From contig CADCUW010000247.1 in the NCBI GenBank assembly GCA_902805985.1, positions 1 through 6,227 on the forward strand: DNA of 6,227 nucleotides. Reading direction: 5' to 3'. The position numbers and the translations under genes were made by a program. This document shows, piece by piece, positions 1 through 5,950 of the stretch. The notes beneath the pieces were generated by a model. The model had not been told where the DNA came from, did not search any database, and saw nothing but the letters and a program-made list of their open reading frames with translations. Each line of letters starts with the position of its first letter. The stretch's first letter is position 1. The DNA is from an uncultured Rubrobacteraceae bacterium (lineage in GTDB: Bacteria > Actinomycetota > Rubrobacteria > Rubrobacterales > Rubrobacteraceae).

Positions 1-169
1 TCCACCAATGGTAGTCCCGATCCTCTCCGGCGAAAAGCAGGGCGAGGATCACGTCGGAAACGAGGCTCAGAACCCGCGAGCGCGAGCTCCTCTCCCGGTC
101 CTCCGCGATGAGCCAGAACAACAAGGCACCTGCCATGACGTAGGGAAGGATCGCGTTTAGCAGGTCCAC
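1..169 (-). CDS. Small membrane protein, 5' part (runs off left edge)
   Basis: Reading leftward from a GTG at 169, 56 codons stay open to the window edge, giving a protein that begins VDLLNAILPYVMAGALLFWL and continues IAEDRERSSRSRVLSLV. Residues about 3-21 form a hydrophobic segment, probably membrane-spanning, followed by a charged stretch (AEDRERSSRSR) and a second hydrophobic stretch (about 34-47). The start is supported by a purine-rich GAGGGGAG about 5 nt upstream and by an in-frame TAA shortly before it, with no other start codon between. I do not recognise the family and the 3' end is missing. The gene is divergent from the sigma factor gene, with repeat copy 1 between them. A short ORF is weaker evidence in GC-rich DNA, but the start context and hydrophobic pattern favour a real gene. 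Confidence 0.6.
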   Translation of the reverse strand, partial: MDLLNAILPYVMAGALLFWLIAEDRERSSRSRVLSLVSDVILALLFAGEDRDYHWW

Positions 170-231
170 CGCCGCTCCCCTCGTTTCCGTCCCAGCGACT
201 TACATCCTATCCGACACTTTGCCCCTGGAGA

Positions 232-298
232 CGACCTTCCTAGAACGCCGTCAAGGAGAAGTTCGCAGAACGCCCCTTCCACGAGGTTGGGTGAATAG
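232..298 (+). repeat. Dispersed intergenic repeat, copy 1 (67 nt)
   Basis: One of five related full-length copies in the window. It starts CGACCTTC, has the matching arm GAAGTTCG 18 nt later, then AGAACGCCCCTTCCACG, and ends GGGTGAATAG. The inverted arms pair at 7 of 8 positions (one C-T mismatch). It differs from the other copies around 283-287, where GAGGTT replaces the usual GCACT. It sits between the divergent membrane-protein gene and the sigma factor gene. It serves as the undisrupted reference for copy 3, to which it aligns without gaps at 49 of 67 positions once the insertion is removed. Function unknown. Confidence 0.85.
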
Positions 299-400
299 CG
301 CTTTTTCGACTCCCGGTCCAGAAAGGTCAAAGGTTTTCCGCCGCCGAAGGATATACATGGTAGGAGGCCACACGGCCGGCGACCGGGAGAAGGGCTGCGG

Positions 401-1042
401 ATGGACGAACGGGGGGCCATAGATCGCCTGAAGCGCGGCGACATAGGCGGGCTCGAGGCGCTCGTGAGGATCCACCAGGCCCGGGCGGTCCAGGCTGCCT
501 ACCTCATCCTGCGCGACCGCGCCTCAGCCGAAGACGTGGCCCAGAACGCCTTCGTACGGGCCTACGAGAGGATCGGCACCTTCGACGCCTCGCGGCCCTT
601 CGGCCCCTGGTTCATGAGGGTGGTCGTCAACGACGCCGTCAAGGCCGCCGCCCGGCGCGAGCGGACGCTGCCCCTCGGCGGCGACGCCGCCCCGGCTGCG
701 TGGCTGCTGGACCCCGACAAGGGCCCGCAGGAGCTGGCCGAGGAGGCCGAGCAGCGCGACAGGGTGTGGGCCGCCCTGGCGAAGCTGCCCCCCGCCCAGA
801 GGGCGGCGGTGGTCCAGCGCTACTACCTGGGCATGGGCGAGGCCGAGATGGCCCGGGAGGGCGAAGGATCGCCGCCAGGGACTATCGGGTGGCGGTTGCA
901 CGCCGCCCGCAGGGCCCTCTCCAGGGCGCTGCGCCCGTGGTCACGCGCGCAGGCCGCGCCCGCCACCGCGGGGCAGAACGTCGGGCGGCCGCCGTCCGGC
1001 CCCCCGATCAACGCCCCGAAAGGAGGCAAGGACCGTGAGTGA
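401..1042 (+). CDS. ECF-family RNA polymerase sigma factor
   Basis: A 213-residue protein with the two-domain layout of extracytoplasmic-function (sigma-70 group 4) sigma factors, which direct RNA polymerase to a small stress or signal regulon. Region 2 covers about residues 10-85 and includes the typical helix DRASAEDVAQNAFVRAYERI (39-58) and the PFGPWFMRVVVNDA stretch that contacts the -10 element. Region 4 covers about 122-175: LAKLPPAQRAAVVQRYYLGM, then a GTIGWRLHAARRAL motif that is the -35 recognition helix. The region after about 180 is a low-complexity Pro/Gly/Ala tail. The ATG at 401 is preceded by GGGAGAAGGG at suitable spacing. Its stop overlaps the start of the next gene by 8 nt, so the two are probably translationally coupled and the downstream protein is its likely anti-sigma factor. 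Family call is sure; the ECF subgroup and target promoters are not determined. Confidence 0.93.
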   Translation: MDERGAIDRLKRGDIGGLEALVRIHQARAVQAAYLILRDRASAEDVAQNAFVRAYERIGTFDASRPFGPWFMRVVVNDAVKAAARRERTLPLGGDAAPAAWLLDPDKGPQELAEEAEQRDRVWAALAKLPPAQRAAVVQRYYLGMGEAEMAREGEGSPPGTIGWRLHAARRALSRALRPWSRAQAAPATAGQNVGRPPSGPPINAPKGGKDRE

Positions 1043-2309
1043 GCAGAGGAGGCGCCTGGAGGGGGCGTTGCGCGGGTGCGCCGAGCGGGGCGCGCCCGCC
1101 GACACGGTGGACCTGTGGCCCGCCGTGAGGGAACGCGTGGGCGGGGCACGCGTGGAGGGAACGCCGACGGACGACGGACGGACGGATGGCGGAGCGCGCG
1201 CCGGGAGCGGGGCCCGGAGGCCCCTGCGGCCCGTCCAGGCGCCCCTGGCAGTGGCCCTCGCCGCCCTCTCGGTGCTGATCCTCGGCCTGATCGTCTTCGC
1301 CGCCTCGGGCCCGGTCGGGGAGTTCGTCGAGAACGGGCCGCCCGGCCCCGGCGCGCCCGATCCCCGCGAGGCGACGGAGTCGGACCGCTCCGACTCCGTC
1401 ACCGGCGGCGAGGAGGTCTCGGATGGGCTCCTCGCCCACTACCTGCCCGGCGGCGGCGAAGGGACGCCCCCGGGCGAGGAGATAGACCAGACCAAGACCG
1501 CTGACGGTGCGAAGGTCACCCTCGAGCGGGCCTACGCCGACGAGGGCGTCGTCGTAGTGGGCTACAGCGTGCAAGACCTGAGGGACGCCCGCGAGATCGA
1601 CGAGCGTTCCGGCGGGCTCCAGCCCTTTTTTGTCGGGACGAACGACGAGGGCCAGCCGGGGATCCCGTCGTCGCCCCACCGCGGGAGCCTCGTAGGCGAA
1701 GGCGGAGACTACGGCCTCATCGACGGCACGTCGATGGTAGCTGACCCCAGGTCCAGCCCCGAGGAGCTGCGCAAGCCCATGGCACACGCGTCGGTCTTCG
1801 AGGCCCCTGAAGGCCTCGAGCCGAGCCGCGACCACCGCTTCCGCCTGGAGGTCCCCCTCTACGAGTCGGGGAGCCCAACTCGCGAGGACCAAGAGCCGGA
1901 CGCCGGGCCGTTCGTCTTCCATTTCGAGATCCCCGTGCGGGCAACCCCCGTGGTCGAGTTGGGCCAGCAAAAGGCGACGAGGAACGGAGTCACGCTCACA
2001 CTGGAGCGGGTAGTGGACTCTCCCAGCAGGCCGCAAGCGATCGTGTGCTTCGACCCCCCGGACGATGACTACCTGTGGCGGCCGAGCACGGCGCCGACGG
2101 GGTTCCAACGCGAGGAGCCCCTCCCCGTCCGTGAGCTCGGGGGCGGCTGCTGGTCGCTGACGCTGGAGGAGCCGGCGGAGAGCCGCTCGTCGGTGACGGT
2201 GACGGAGCTCTTTGGGTATCCCCGGACCGAACAGGCCATGCAAGAAGACGAGGACGGGAAGCAGATCCGCGGCCCCTGGACCTTCGAGTTCGAGGCGCCC
2301 GCACCCTAG
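1035..2309 (+). CDS. Membrane-bound anti-sigma factor, DUF4179-like
   Basis: A 424-residue protein starting at GTG 1035 behind a perfect AAAGGAGG (8-nt spacing) and overlapping the sigma gene by 8 nt. Residues 1-65 are charged, probably cytoplasmic, and would bind the sigma factor. They lack the HxxxCxxC zinc motif of ZAS anti-sigma domains. Residues about 68-91 (QAPLAVALAALSVLILGLIV onward) form one transmembrane helix. The rest is exported. It holds a stretch like the DUF4179 family of anti-sigma partners (TADGAKVTLERAYADEGVVV, 155-174) and a second similar strand pattern near 312-340 (RNGVTLTLERVVDS), suggesting two beta-rich sensor modules. Seen: one TM, gene coupling and the motif pair. 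Known: such proteins hold ECF sigma factors at the membrane until a signal arrives. Inferred: the signal, which is unknown. A 20-bp hairpin follows the stop. Confidence 0.85.
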   Translation: MSEQRRRLEGALRGCAERGAPADTVDLWPAVRERVGGARVEGTPTDDGRTDGGARAGSGARRPLRPVQAPLAVALAALSVLILGLIVFAASGPVGEFVENGPPGPGAPDPREATESDRSDSVTGGEEVSDGLLAHYLPGGGEGTPPGEEIDQTKTADGAKVTLERAYADEGVVVVGYSVQDLRDAREIDERSGGLQPFFVGTNDEGQPGIPSSPHRGSLVGEGGDYGLIDGTSMVADPRSSPEELRKPMAHASVFEAPEGLEPSRDHRFRLEVPLYESGSPTREDQEPDAGPFVFHFEIPVRATPVVELGQQKATRNGVTLTLERVVDSPSRPQAIVCFDPPDDDYLWRPSTAPTGFQREEPLPVRELGGGCWSLTLEEPAESRSSVTVTELFGYPRTEQAMQEDEDGKQIRGPWTFEFEAPAP

Positions 2310-2316
2310 CCGCCCC

Positions 2317-2362
2317 TACTAGACCATCGGGGTCCGAAGTTGCGGACCCCGATGGTCTAGTA
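2317..2362. terminator. Perfect 20-bp hairpin, likely bidirectional terminator
   Basis: Arms at 2317-2336 and 2343-2362 are perfectly complementary over 20 bp around a 6-nt loop (AAGTTG). The hairpin starts 8 nt after the anti-sigma stop and lies between convergent genes, so it can end transcription from both sides. There is no T-tract, which is common for terminators in GC-rich actinobacteria. The apex (CCGAAGTTGCGGACCCC) resembles part of the dispersed repeat that begins 3 nt further on. Confidence 0.8.
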
Positions 2363-2364
2363 CC

Positions 2365-2431
2365 CGAACTTCGGAGAAGCCCCTACAGGCGAAGTTCCGG
2401 GATCGCCTCTTCCACGCACTCCGGTGAATAG
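2365..2431 (+). repeat. Dispersed intergenic repeat, copy 2 (67 nt)
   Basis: Begins CGAACTTC, then GGAGAAGCCCCT, the second arm GAAGTTCC (7 of 8 pairs), the conserved CTTCCACGCACT and the end CCGGTGAATAG. It lies between the terminator hairpin and the sulfatase stop, in a convergent gap, so it cannot be a promoter for either neighbour. The GAGAAGCCCCT stretch is shared exactly with copy 4. Confidence 0.87.
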
Positions 2432-2452
2432 GGGGTGTTCTCTGGTCGCCTT

Positions 2453-3901
2453 CTAAGGCACTCTCGTGTCGAGGCCCCCGTCGGCCCGGCGGCACGACCG
2501 TCCGGAGCAGCCCTTCATGGCGCCCAGGGTCGCGGAGAGCTCCTCCAGCAGCGCGGGGTCGGCCGAACCGTGGATGCTTTCCATCTGCTCGGGGTCCTCG
2601 AGGAGGTCGTAGAGCTCCTTCTCACTGGTGTCCCACTCCGTGTACCAGTGGGTTGGCGTCCTCAGGGAGTACCAGCCCTTCTCGACGTTCTCGATCATCA
2701 GGCACCTGCGCCACCACTCGGGCTCCTCGCCGCCCAGGATGGGTAGCAGGCTCCTGCCGTCCATGCCGTCCGTCGCGGCGCCCCCTATGGCGCACAGGGT
2801 GGGGGCCACGTCGAGCTGGGAGACGAGGGCGTTGCTCTCGAAGCCCGAGATCACGCCCGGGCCCCGCGCGACGAACGGCACCCGGCAGGCCTCGTCGTAG
2901 GGCAGGTTCTTCTGCTGGAGCCTGTGCTCGCCGAAGAGGTAGCCGTTGTCGGTGAAGAATATGACGTGGGTGTTGACTAGCTGCCCGGTCTCCTCGAGGG
3001 CGCGCAGGACCTTCTTCACCAGGTCGTCGACGGCCAGGAGCTCCCTGAGCTTGCCGCGGTACTCCTCCTCGTTCTGGGCCTCCTCGGCCTCGGAGTAGGT
3101 GGGCTCTTTCCTTACCAGGGCGGGCTTGTCCGACTGGTCCTCCTCGCCCTCAGAGGCCGGGTCCCATGTAGCCCCCTGGAACTCGTCCTTGTGCCTGTCT
3201 GCCGGGAAGTAGGGGCCGTGGGGGTCGTGCGGACACACGTAGGCCAACCAGGGCTGGCCGCCTTCCCCAGAGCGGACGAAGCCCACCACCCGCTGGGCGA
3301 TGACGTCCGTCTCGTTGCGGGACGCGCGGTCGAACCCCACCAGCCTGCCGTCGGAGTTGAACTCGTAGCGCTCCCGATTGTTGTAGGGCTCGCGCATGGC
3401 GAACCAGCGGTCCCACCCGGGGGGCACCCGCCGCTCGTCGTACTGGTTGTTGTACTTGCCGAAGAAGCCCGTCTCGTACCCGACGCCCTTGAGGCGGGTG
3501 GCGAACGTGTCGCCCTCCATGCCGGTCTCCTTCATGCGGGGGTAGGCCCCCTTGGTGTTGGTTACGCCCGTGTTGTGGGACCACCGACCGCTGAGCAGCG
3601 TACCCCTCGCAGGGCCGCAGATGGGGGTGGCGGCGAAGGCCGGTAGGACCCTCACGCCCTTGGCGGCCAGCTGGGTCATCACCGTGGGCATCGCAGACAC
3701 GCTCGCCGCGGTCTGGTCGTCGGTGCAGATCGCCACTATGTTCGCGGGCGTCCCCGCCGCTCGCGGGTCGGGCGCTCCCTCCTCCGCGCGTCCAGCCCGA
3801 CCCGCGAGACCCATTAGCGGCAGGGACATCACCGAGGCACCGGCGGCCTTGAGGAAGTCCCCGCGCCTCACGCCAGATCTTTCGGAATCCAGAAAAGGCA
3901 T
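2453..3901 (-). CDS. Tat-exported sulfatase (glucosamine-6-sulfatase-like)
   Basis: A 482-residue sulfatase of the alkaline phosphatase/sulfatase fold, within the usual length range. Residues 11-40 form a Tat signal (VRRGDFLKAAG followed by a hydrophobic stretch and a GRAGRA region). Asp61-Asp62 begin the metal site. The sulfatase signature is CGPARGTLLSG (95-105), whose Cys95 is the residue converted to formylglycine and whose Arg99 stabilises it. Other expected active-site residues are visible: His109, Lys149 (GFFGKY), His225 and His228 (CPHDPHG), Asp318-Asn319 (FTDNG) and Lys331. The order HNTGVTN, TFATRLKGVGYETGFFGKY and VPPGWDRW resembles N-acetylglucosamine-6-sulfatases, so a sulfated sugar is a plausible substrate, but it is not proven. 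The ATG at 3901 has an AGGGGGG site just upstream. No formylglycine-generating enzyme gene is in the window. The protein would be folded in the cytoplasm and exported. Confidence 0.92.
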   Translation of the reverse strand: MPFLDSERSGVRRGDFLKAAGASVMSLPLMGLAGRAGRAEEGAPDPRAAGTPANIVAICTDDQTAASVSAMPTVMTQLAAKGVRVLPAFAATPICGPARGTLLSGRWSHNTGVTNTKGAYPRMKETGMEGDTFATRLKGVGYETGFFGKYNNQYDERRVPPGWDRWFAMREPYNNRERYEFNSDGRLVGFDRASRNETDVIAQRVVGFVRSGEGGQPWLAYVCPHDPHGPYFPADRHKDEFQGATWDPASEGEEDQSDKPALVRKEPTYSEAEEAQNEEEYRGKLRELLAVDDLVKKVLRALEETGQLVNTHVIFFTDNGYLFGEHRLQQKNLPYDEACRVPFVARGPGVISGFESNALVSQLDVAPTLCAIGGAATDGMDGRSLLPILGGEEPEWWRRCLMIENVEKGWYSLRTPTHWYTEWDTSEKELYDLLEDPEQMESIHGSADPALLEELSATLGAMKGCSGRSCRRADGGLDTRVP

Positions 3902-3964
3902 CGTAACCCCCCTGTTTGAGTTTTCCTATTCGAGTCCCAGCCTCGTACCCCACGAGAAGCGTGC

Positions 3965-4003
3965 CGACCCTAGAACGCGTCCAGGTTCCCGCACCCGGGT
4001 GGG
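3965..4003 (+). repeat. Possible degenerate, internally deleted repeat copy
   Basis: Compared with copy 1, CGACC-CTAGAACGC-GTCCAGG matches the left part with two small gaps, and TTCC-CGCACCCGGGTGG matches the conserved tail with one missing base. The middle, including the right stem arm, is absent (about 20 nt). The match order and orientation agree with the full copies. It lies upstream of the sulfatase gene. Short matches in GC-rich DNA can be chance, so this is a tentative call. Confidence 0.45.
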
Positions 4004-4214
4004 ACGAGGTCCCCGCGGTCGACCCATGATGGCGCGCATCTGCGATCGACGCCGCCCCTCCCCACCGGAGGAGCCGTTGGCGACGCCGCGGGCGGGCCGT
4101 TTTCCGCCCTGCGCGACACCCATCTTGGCCGCGTCACGTCCCAGAGTTATGGTACCCCGGTCCCACATCGGTTCAACCCGGCCGAAATACCTGCCCCCTT
4201 ACCGATGACGTTCG
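4004..4214. other. Non-coding stretch upstream of the sulfatase gene
   Basis: I see no gene here. Open frames through it have no convincing start or family match. The only structure noted is a 6-bp hairpin, GGGCGG (4090-4095) with CCGCCC (4104-4109) around an 8-nt loop, and a 10-bp palindrome GTTCGCGAAC (4210-4219) that overlaps the beginning of repeat copy 3. The sulfatase promoter should be in or just right of 3902-3960, but I cannot assign -35 and -10 boxes with confidence. Confidence 0.4.
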
Positions 4215-4424
4215 CGAACTTCTTAGAACCTCCTCAGGAAACTGTCTGAAAAGTCCCGAAGGTAGGTGAGACGTGGCCTCTGAGGGCACCGAAGCGGAGC
4301 TATTGGGCCTGTTTTGGCCCCATATACCGACCAAATTAGCGCTCAGAGCGTTGCTCCGACCCCTTTTCAGACAGTTTCAGGAGGAAGTTAGCGGAACGCC
4401 CCTTCCACGCACCCGGATGAACGG
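4215..4424 (+). repeat. Dispersed intergenic repeat, copy 3, split by an insertion
   Basis: The left part (4215-4239) starts CGAACTTCTTAGAACCTCC and ends in TCAGGA. The right part (4383-4424) resumes with GGAAGTTAGCGGAAC, CCCCTTCCACGCACCC and GGATGAACGG. Removing 137 bp plus one 6-bp duplication leaves 67 nt, the same length as copies 1 and 2, aligning to copy 1 without gaps at 49 of 67 positions. The restored arms pair at 7 of 8 positions. This establishes both that the repeat was present first and where the insertion ends. Confidence 0.85.
4240..4376. mobile_element. MITE-like 137-bp insertion with 14-bp inverted ends
   Basis: The ends are perfect inverted repeats: AACTGTCTGAAAAG at 4240-4253 and its complement CTTTTCAGACAGTT at 4363-4376. 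The 6-bp TCAGGA on both sides (4234-4239 and 4377-4382) is a target-site duplication, confirmed by the ungapped alignment of the restored site to repeat copy 1. GC content is about 55% by my count, clearly below the neighbouring genes, which fits foreign origin. The interior cannot encode a transposase. A GGTGAG-like site before a GTG at 4273 could be a remnant of a transposase start, but that is speculation. It is probably a non-autonomous derivative mobilised in trans by an IS with the same ends; I cannot name the IS family. Confidence 0.85.
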
Positions 4425-4433
4425 GCTCGACCG

Positions 4434-4462
4434 TAGACCGGGGGTATCTCTCGGCTTATCAT
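4434..4462 (+). promoter_or_regulatory. Candidate sigma-70-type promoter for the 4505 gene
   Basis: TAGACC (4434-4439, 4 of 6 to the -35 consensus), a 17-nt spacer and TATCAT (4457-4462, 5 of 6 to the -10 consensus). It lies just after repeat copy 3 and about 40 nt before the GTG start. Prediction by eye only. Confidence 0.4.
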
Positions 4463-4504
4463 GGTCATCGTCGTTGACGTCCACCATGGTAGGAGCGGGT
4501 TCGT

Positions 4505-5044
4505 GTGATTGAGTCGCCAGGACGCGGGGGCGGCGAAGACGGGGCCTTGCTCGGCGGGGGACCGGTCCACAAGGCGCGGTTCGCGGTGGGCGTGGGGATG
4601 GGCGTGCTGATCTCGCTGGCGGCGTCCGTCGCGCTGGTTTTGGGCCACACCCTGTTCGCGGTCCCGGGCTACGGCGAAGACGCTACTTTGTGGGTGGTGT
4701 TCTTCGGGCTCGTCTTGGCGTGCGCCTTGGCGACGCCCGTGGCGGTGCTGCTGGGCAAGGCCCCGGGGGGGCGGGCCGGCGGCGGGCCGGGGCTGGTCGG
4801 GGTGCGCCGATCGGTGGGCCCCGGGGGGCCGGCGTCGATCCCCGCCGGCGCGCGCCTCGACGAAAGGCAAGCCGAACGCCGGCTCTTGGAAGCAATCGAA
4901 CGCCACGGGGAGATCACCCCGGTCAGGGCGGCGCTTGAGACGCCGCTGACGGTGGCCGAGGCCGACCGGATGCTCTCCGAGCTGGCCAGCGGCGGGCACC
5001 TGGAGGTCAGGGTCGAGGGGGGCAAACTGCTCTACGGTCTGTAG
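4505..5044 (+). CDS. Two-TM protein with winged-helix-like C-terminal domain
   Basis: A 179-residue protein that I cannot assign to a named family. After a Gly-rich N-terminus come two hydrophobic helices, about residues 26-49 (FAVGVGMGVLISLAASVALV) and 62-85 (LWVVFFGLVLACALATPVAV), joined by a short loop with FAVPGYGEDAT. A flexible Gly/Pro/Arg linker (86-116) leads to a domain at 119-179 (ERRLLEAIERHGEITPVRAA, then LTVAEADRMLSELASGGHLE and EGGKLLYGL). This last part has the helix-helix-helix-hairpin pattern of a small winged helix, so a membrane-tethered regulatory or protein-binding role is possible but unproven. The GTG at 4505 has AGGAG 9 nt upstream. The ATG at 4486 is out of frame and stops after eight codons. 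The gene is single, flanked on both sides by repeat copies. Confidence 0.75.
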   Translation: MIESPGRGGGEDGALLGGGPVHKARFAVGVGMGVLISLAASVALVLGHTLFAVPGYGEDATLWVVFFGLVLACALATPVAVLLGKAPGGRAGGGPGLVGVRRSVGPGGPASIPAGARLDERQAERRLLEAIERHGEITPVRAALETPLTVAEADRMLSELASGGHLEVRVEGGKLLYGL

Positions 5045-5073
5045 GCAGGCAAGTACACACTCCTCTTAGACGC

Positions 5074-5139
5074 CGTATTTCTGAGAAGCCCCTCAGCGCG
5101 AAGTGCGTAGAAGCCCCTTCCACGCACTCGGGTGAACAA
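5074..5139 (+). repeat. Dispersed intergenic repeat, copy 4 (66 nt)
   Basis: Starts CGTATTTC, then TGAGAAGCCCCT, the second arm GAAGTGCG, AGAAGCCCCTTCCACGCACT and the end CGGGTGAACAA. Its two arms differ from the other copies at matching positions, and all eight pairs remain possible in plus-strand RNA through two G-U pairs. It lies 29 nt after the 4505-5044 gene in a convergent gap. Confidence 0.87.
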
Positions 5140-5149
5140 GGGCAAGAAG

Positions 5150-5178
5150 AGCCGGGACGGCTTGTGAACGCCCCGGCT
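5150..5178. terminator. Candidate hairpin after the 4505-5044 gene
   Basis: Arms AGCCGGG (5150-5156) and CCCGGCT (5172-5178) are perfectly complementary around a 15-nt loop. It lies in the convergent gap, after repeat copy 4. There is no T-tract and the loop is long, so the call is weak. Confidence 0.4.
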
Positions 5179-5197
5179 TCGCCACCCCTTCGGCGGC

Positions 5198-5226
5198 CTT
5201 CGGCGGAAACAGGGCCCCCGCCGAGG
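5198..5226 (-). terminator. Candidate terminator of the RTX-repeat gene
   Basis: TCGGCGG (5200-5206) pairs with CCGCCGA (5218-5224) around an 11-nt loop, with a further pair possible at the base (5198 with 5226). It starts 6 nt beyond the stop of the minus-strand gene. The left arm lies in a perfect 10-bp tandem duplication (CCTTCGGCGG at 5187-5196 and 5197-5206). Confidence 0.5.
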
Positions 5227-5232
5227 TCGCTC

Positions 5233-5817
5233 CTACAGGGAGTTCAAGGGCCGGAAGTAGCCCTCGCCACCGATGGAGCGGAAGAACTTCCGGGCGCTGG
5301 TGAACTCCCTCTCGCAGTCGCTCGTGACGTCCTTCTTGTCCAGGAGCGCCCGGTCGAAGCCGGCCCCGCAGTCGATGATGTCCCTCGACGCGGACCTGCC
5401 GGTGGCGAGGACGGCGTCGCGGCCGTCGCCGCCGGCTATGGAATCCTGCTCCCGATCTCGGAACGAGCCGGCCTGGAGGAAATCGTCGCCCGACCCGCCG
5501 GACAGGGCGTCTTCGCCCCTGCCGCCGCCCACGAAGTCTCCGCCCGGGCCGCCCGCGAGCGACTTGTCGCCGCCCTTGGGGCCCACCTCGTTGCCGCCCA
5601 GCACCGCGTCGCGGCCGTCCCCGCCGCTCAGGGCGTCGGGCCCCCCGAACCCCAGCAGGTCGTCGTCGCCGCCGTTGCCGGAGAGGGCGTCGGGGCCGTT
5701 GGTCCCCCTGAGCGTGTCGTCGCCCGGGCCGCCGGAACGGGCGACCGCCAGGGCCATGCCGCTGGCCAAGATCAGCGTCGCCGCCATCACCGCCAGCAAC
5801 GTCATCGTTCTTCTCAT
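5233..5817 (-). CDS. Secreted calcium-binding RTX-repeat protein
   Basis: A 194-residue exported protein. Residues 1-26 form a Sec signal peptide (MRRTMTLLAVMAATLILASG, then MALAVA with a likely cleavage after it). Residues about 29-140 hold RTX-type nonapeptides of the GGxGxDxLxG pattern: GGPGDDTLRG, TNGPDALSG, NGGDDDLLG, FGGPDALSG, GDGRDAVLG, then less regular units and GSGDDFLQAG and GGDGRDAVL. Such repeats bind calcium and fold as a parallel beta-roll outside the cell. The tail has DIIDCGAGFDRALLDKKD and SDCE, with Cys150 and Cys168 probably forming a disulfide, a layout I associate with small actinobacterial RTX proteins. I chose ATG 5817 over the in-frame ATG at 5823 because GAAGGGAG lies 6 nt before it, whereas it directly abuts 5823. 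No type I secretion genes are nearby. The precise role is unknown. Confidence 0.88.
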   Translation of the reverse strand: MRRTMTLLAVMAATLILASGMALAVARSGGPGDDTLRGTNGPDALSGNGGDDDLLGFGGPDALSGGDGRDAVLGGNEVGPKGGDKSLAGGPGGDFVGGGRGEDALSGGSGDDFLQAGSFRDREQDSIAGGDGRDAVLATGRSASRDIIDCGAGFDRALLDKKDVTSDCEREFTSARKFFRSIGGEGYFRPLNSL

Positions 5818-5897
5818 CCCCATCTCCCTTCTTTTGGGGCGGAGGCAGAAGGGTGCCGCCCCCGCCCTGTGCCGATGTATCTCAGAAAGTATCGAGC

Positions 5898-5950
5898 GTA
5901 CAGGTACAAGGGCGCATCCCCCATATGGGCTAGATACAAGGAATCCTTGT
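5898..5950 (-). promoter_or_regulatory. Cluster of palindromes upstream of the RTX gene
   Basis: Three short symmetric sequences lie 80-135 nt upstream of the RTX gene start: GTACAGGTAC (5898-5907, four-base arms), CCCATATGGG (5920-5929, perfect) and ACAAGGAATCCTTGT (5936-5950, perfect 7-bp arms around one base). The last directly abuts repeat copy 5. They are candidate operators. This stretch is richer in A and T than its surroundings, as expected of a promoter region, but I could not place -35 and -10 boxes convincingly. Confidence 0.4.

Noticed and set aside
232..298. Repeat tail as an ECF promoter (AGAAC with TGAATA downstream)
   Set aside because: The motif spacing is not convincing, and copies in convergent gaps have no gene to drive.
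1008..2243. 411-codon minus-strand ORF opposite the anti-sigma gene
   Set aside because: Low-complexity Arg/Ala/Gly-rich shadow of the plus-strand gene, which has a clear start site, TM helix and family resemblance.
3926..4168. 80-codon minus-strand ORF upstream of the sulfatase
   Set aside because: Arg/Gly-rich composition typical of chance frames in GC-rich DNA, no ribosome binding site, and no recognisable domain.
4273..4512. 79-codon plus-strand ORF starting inside the insertion element
   Set aside because: It runs through the right inverted end, the repeat tail and the promoter region, so it is a chance frame created by the insertion. At most its first codons are a transposase remnant.
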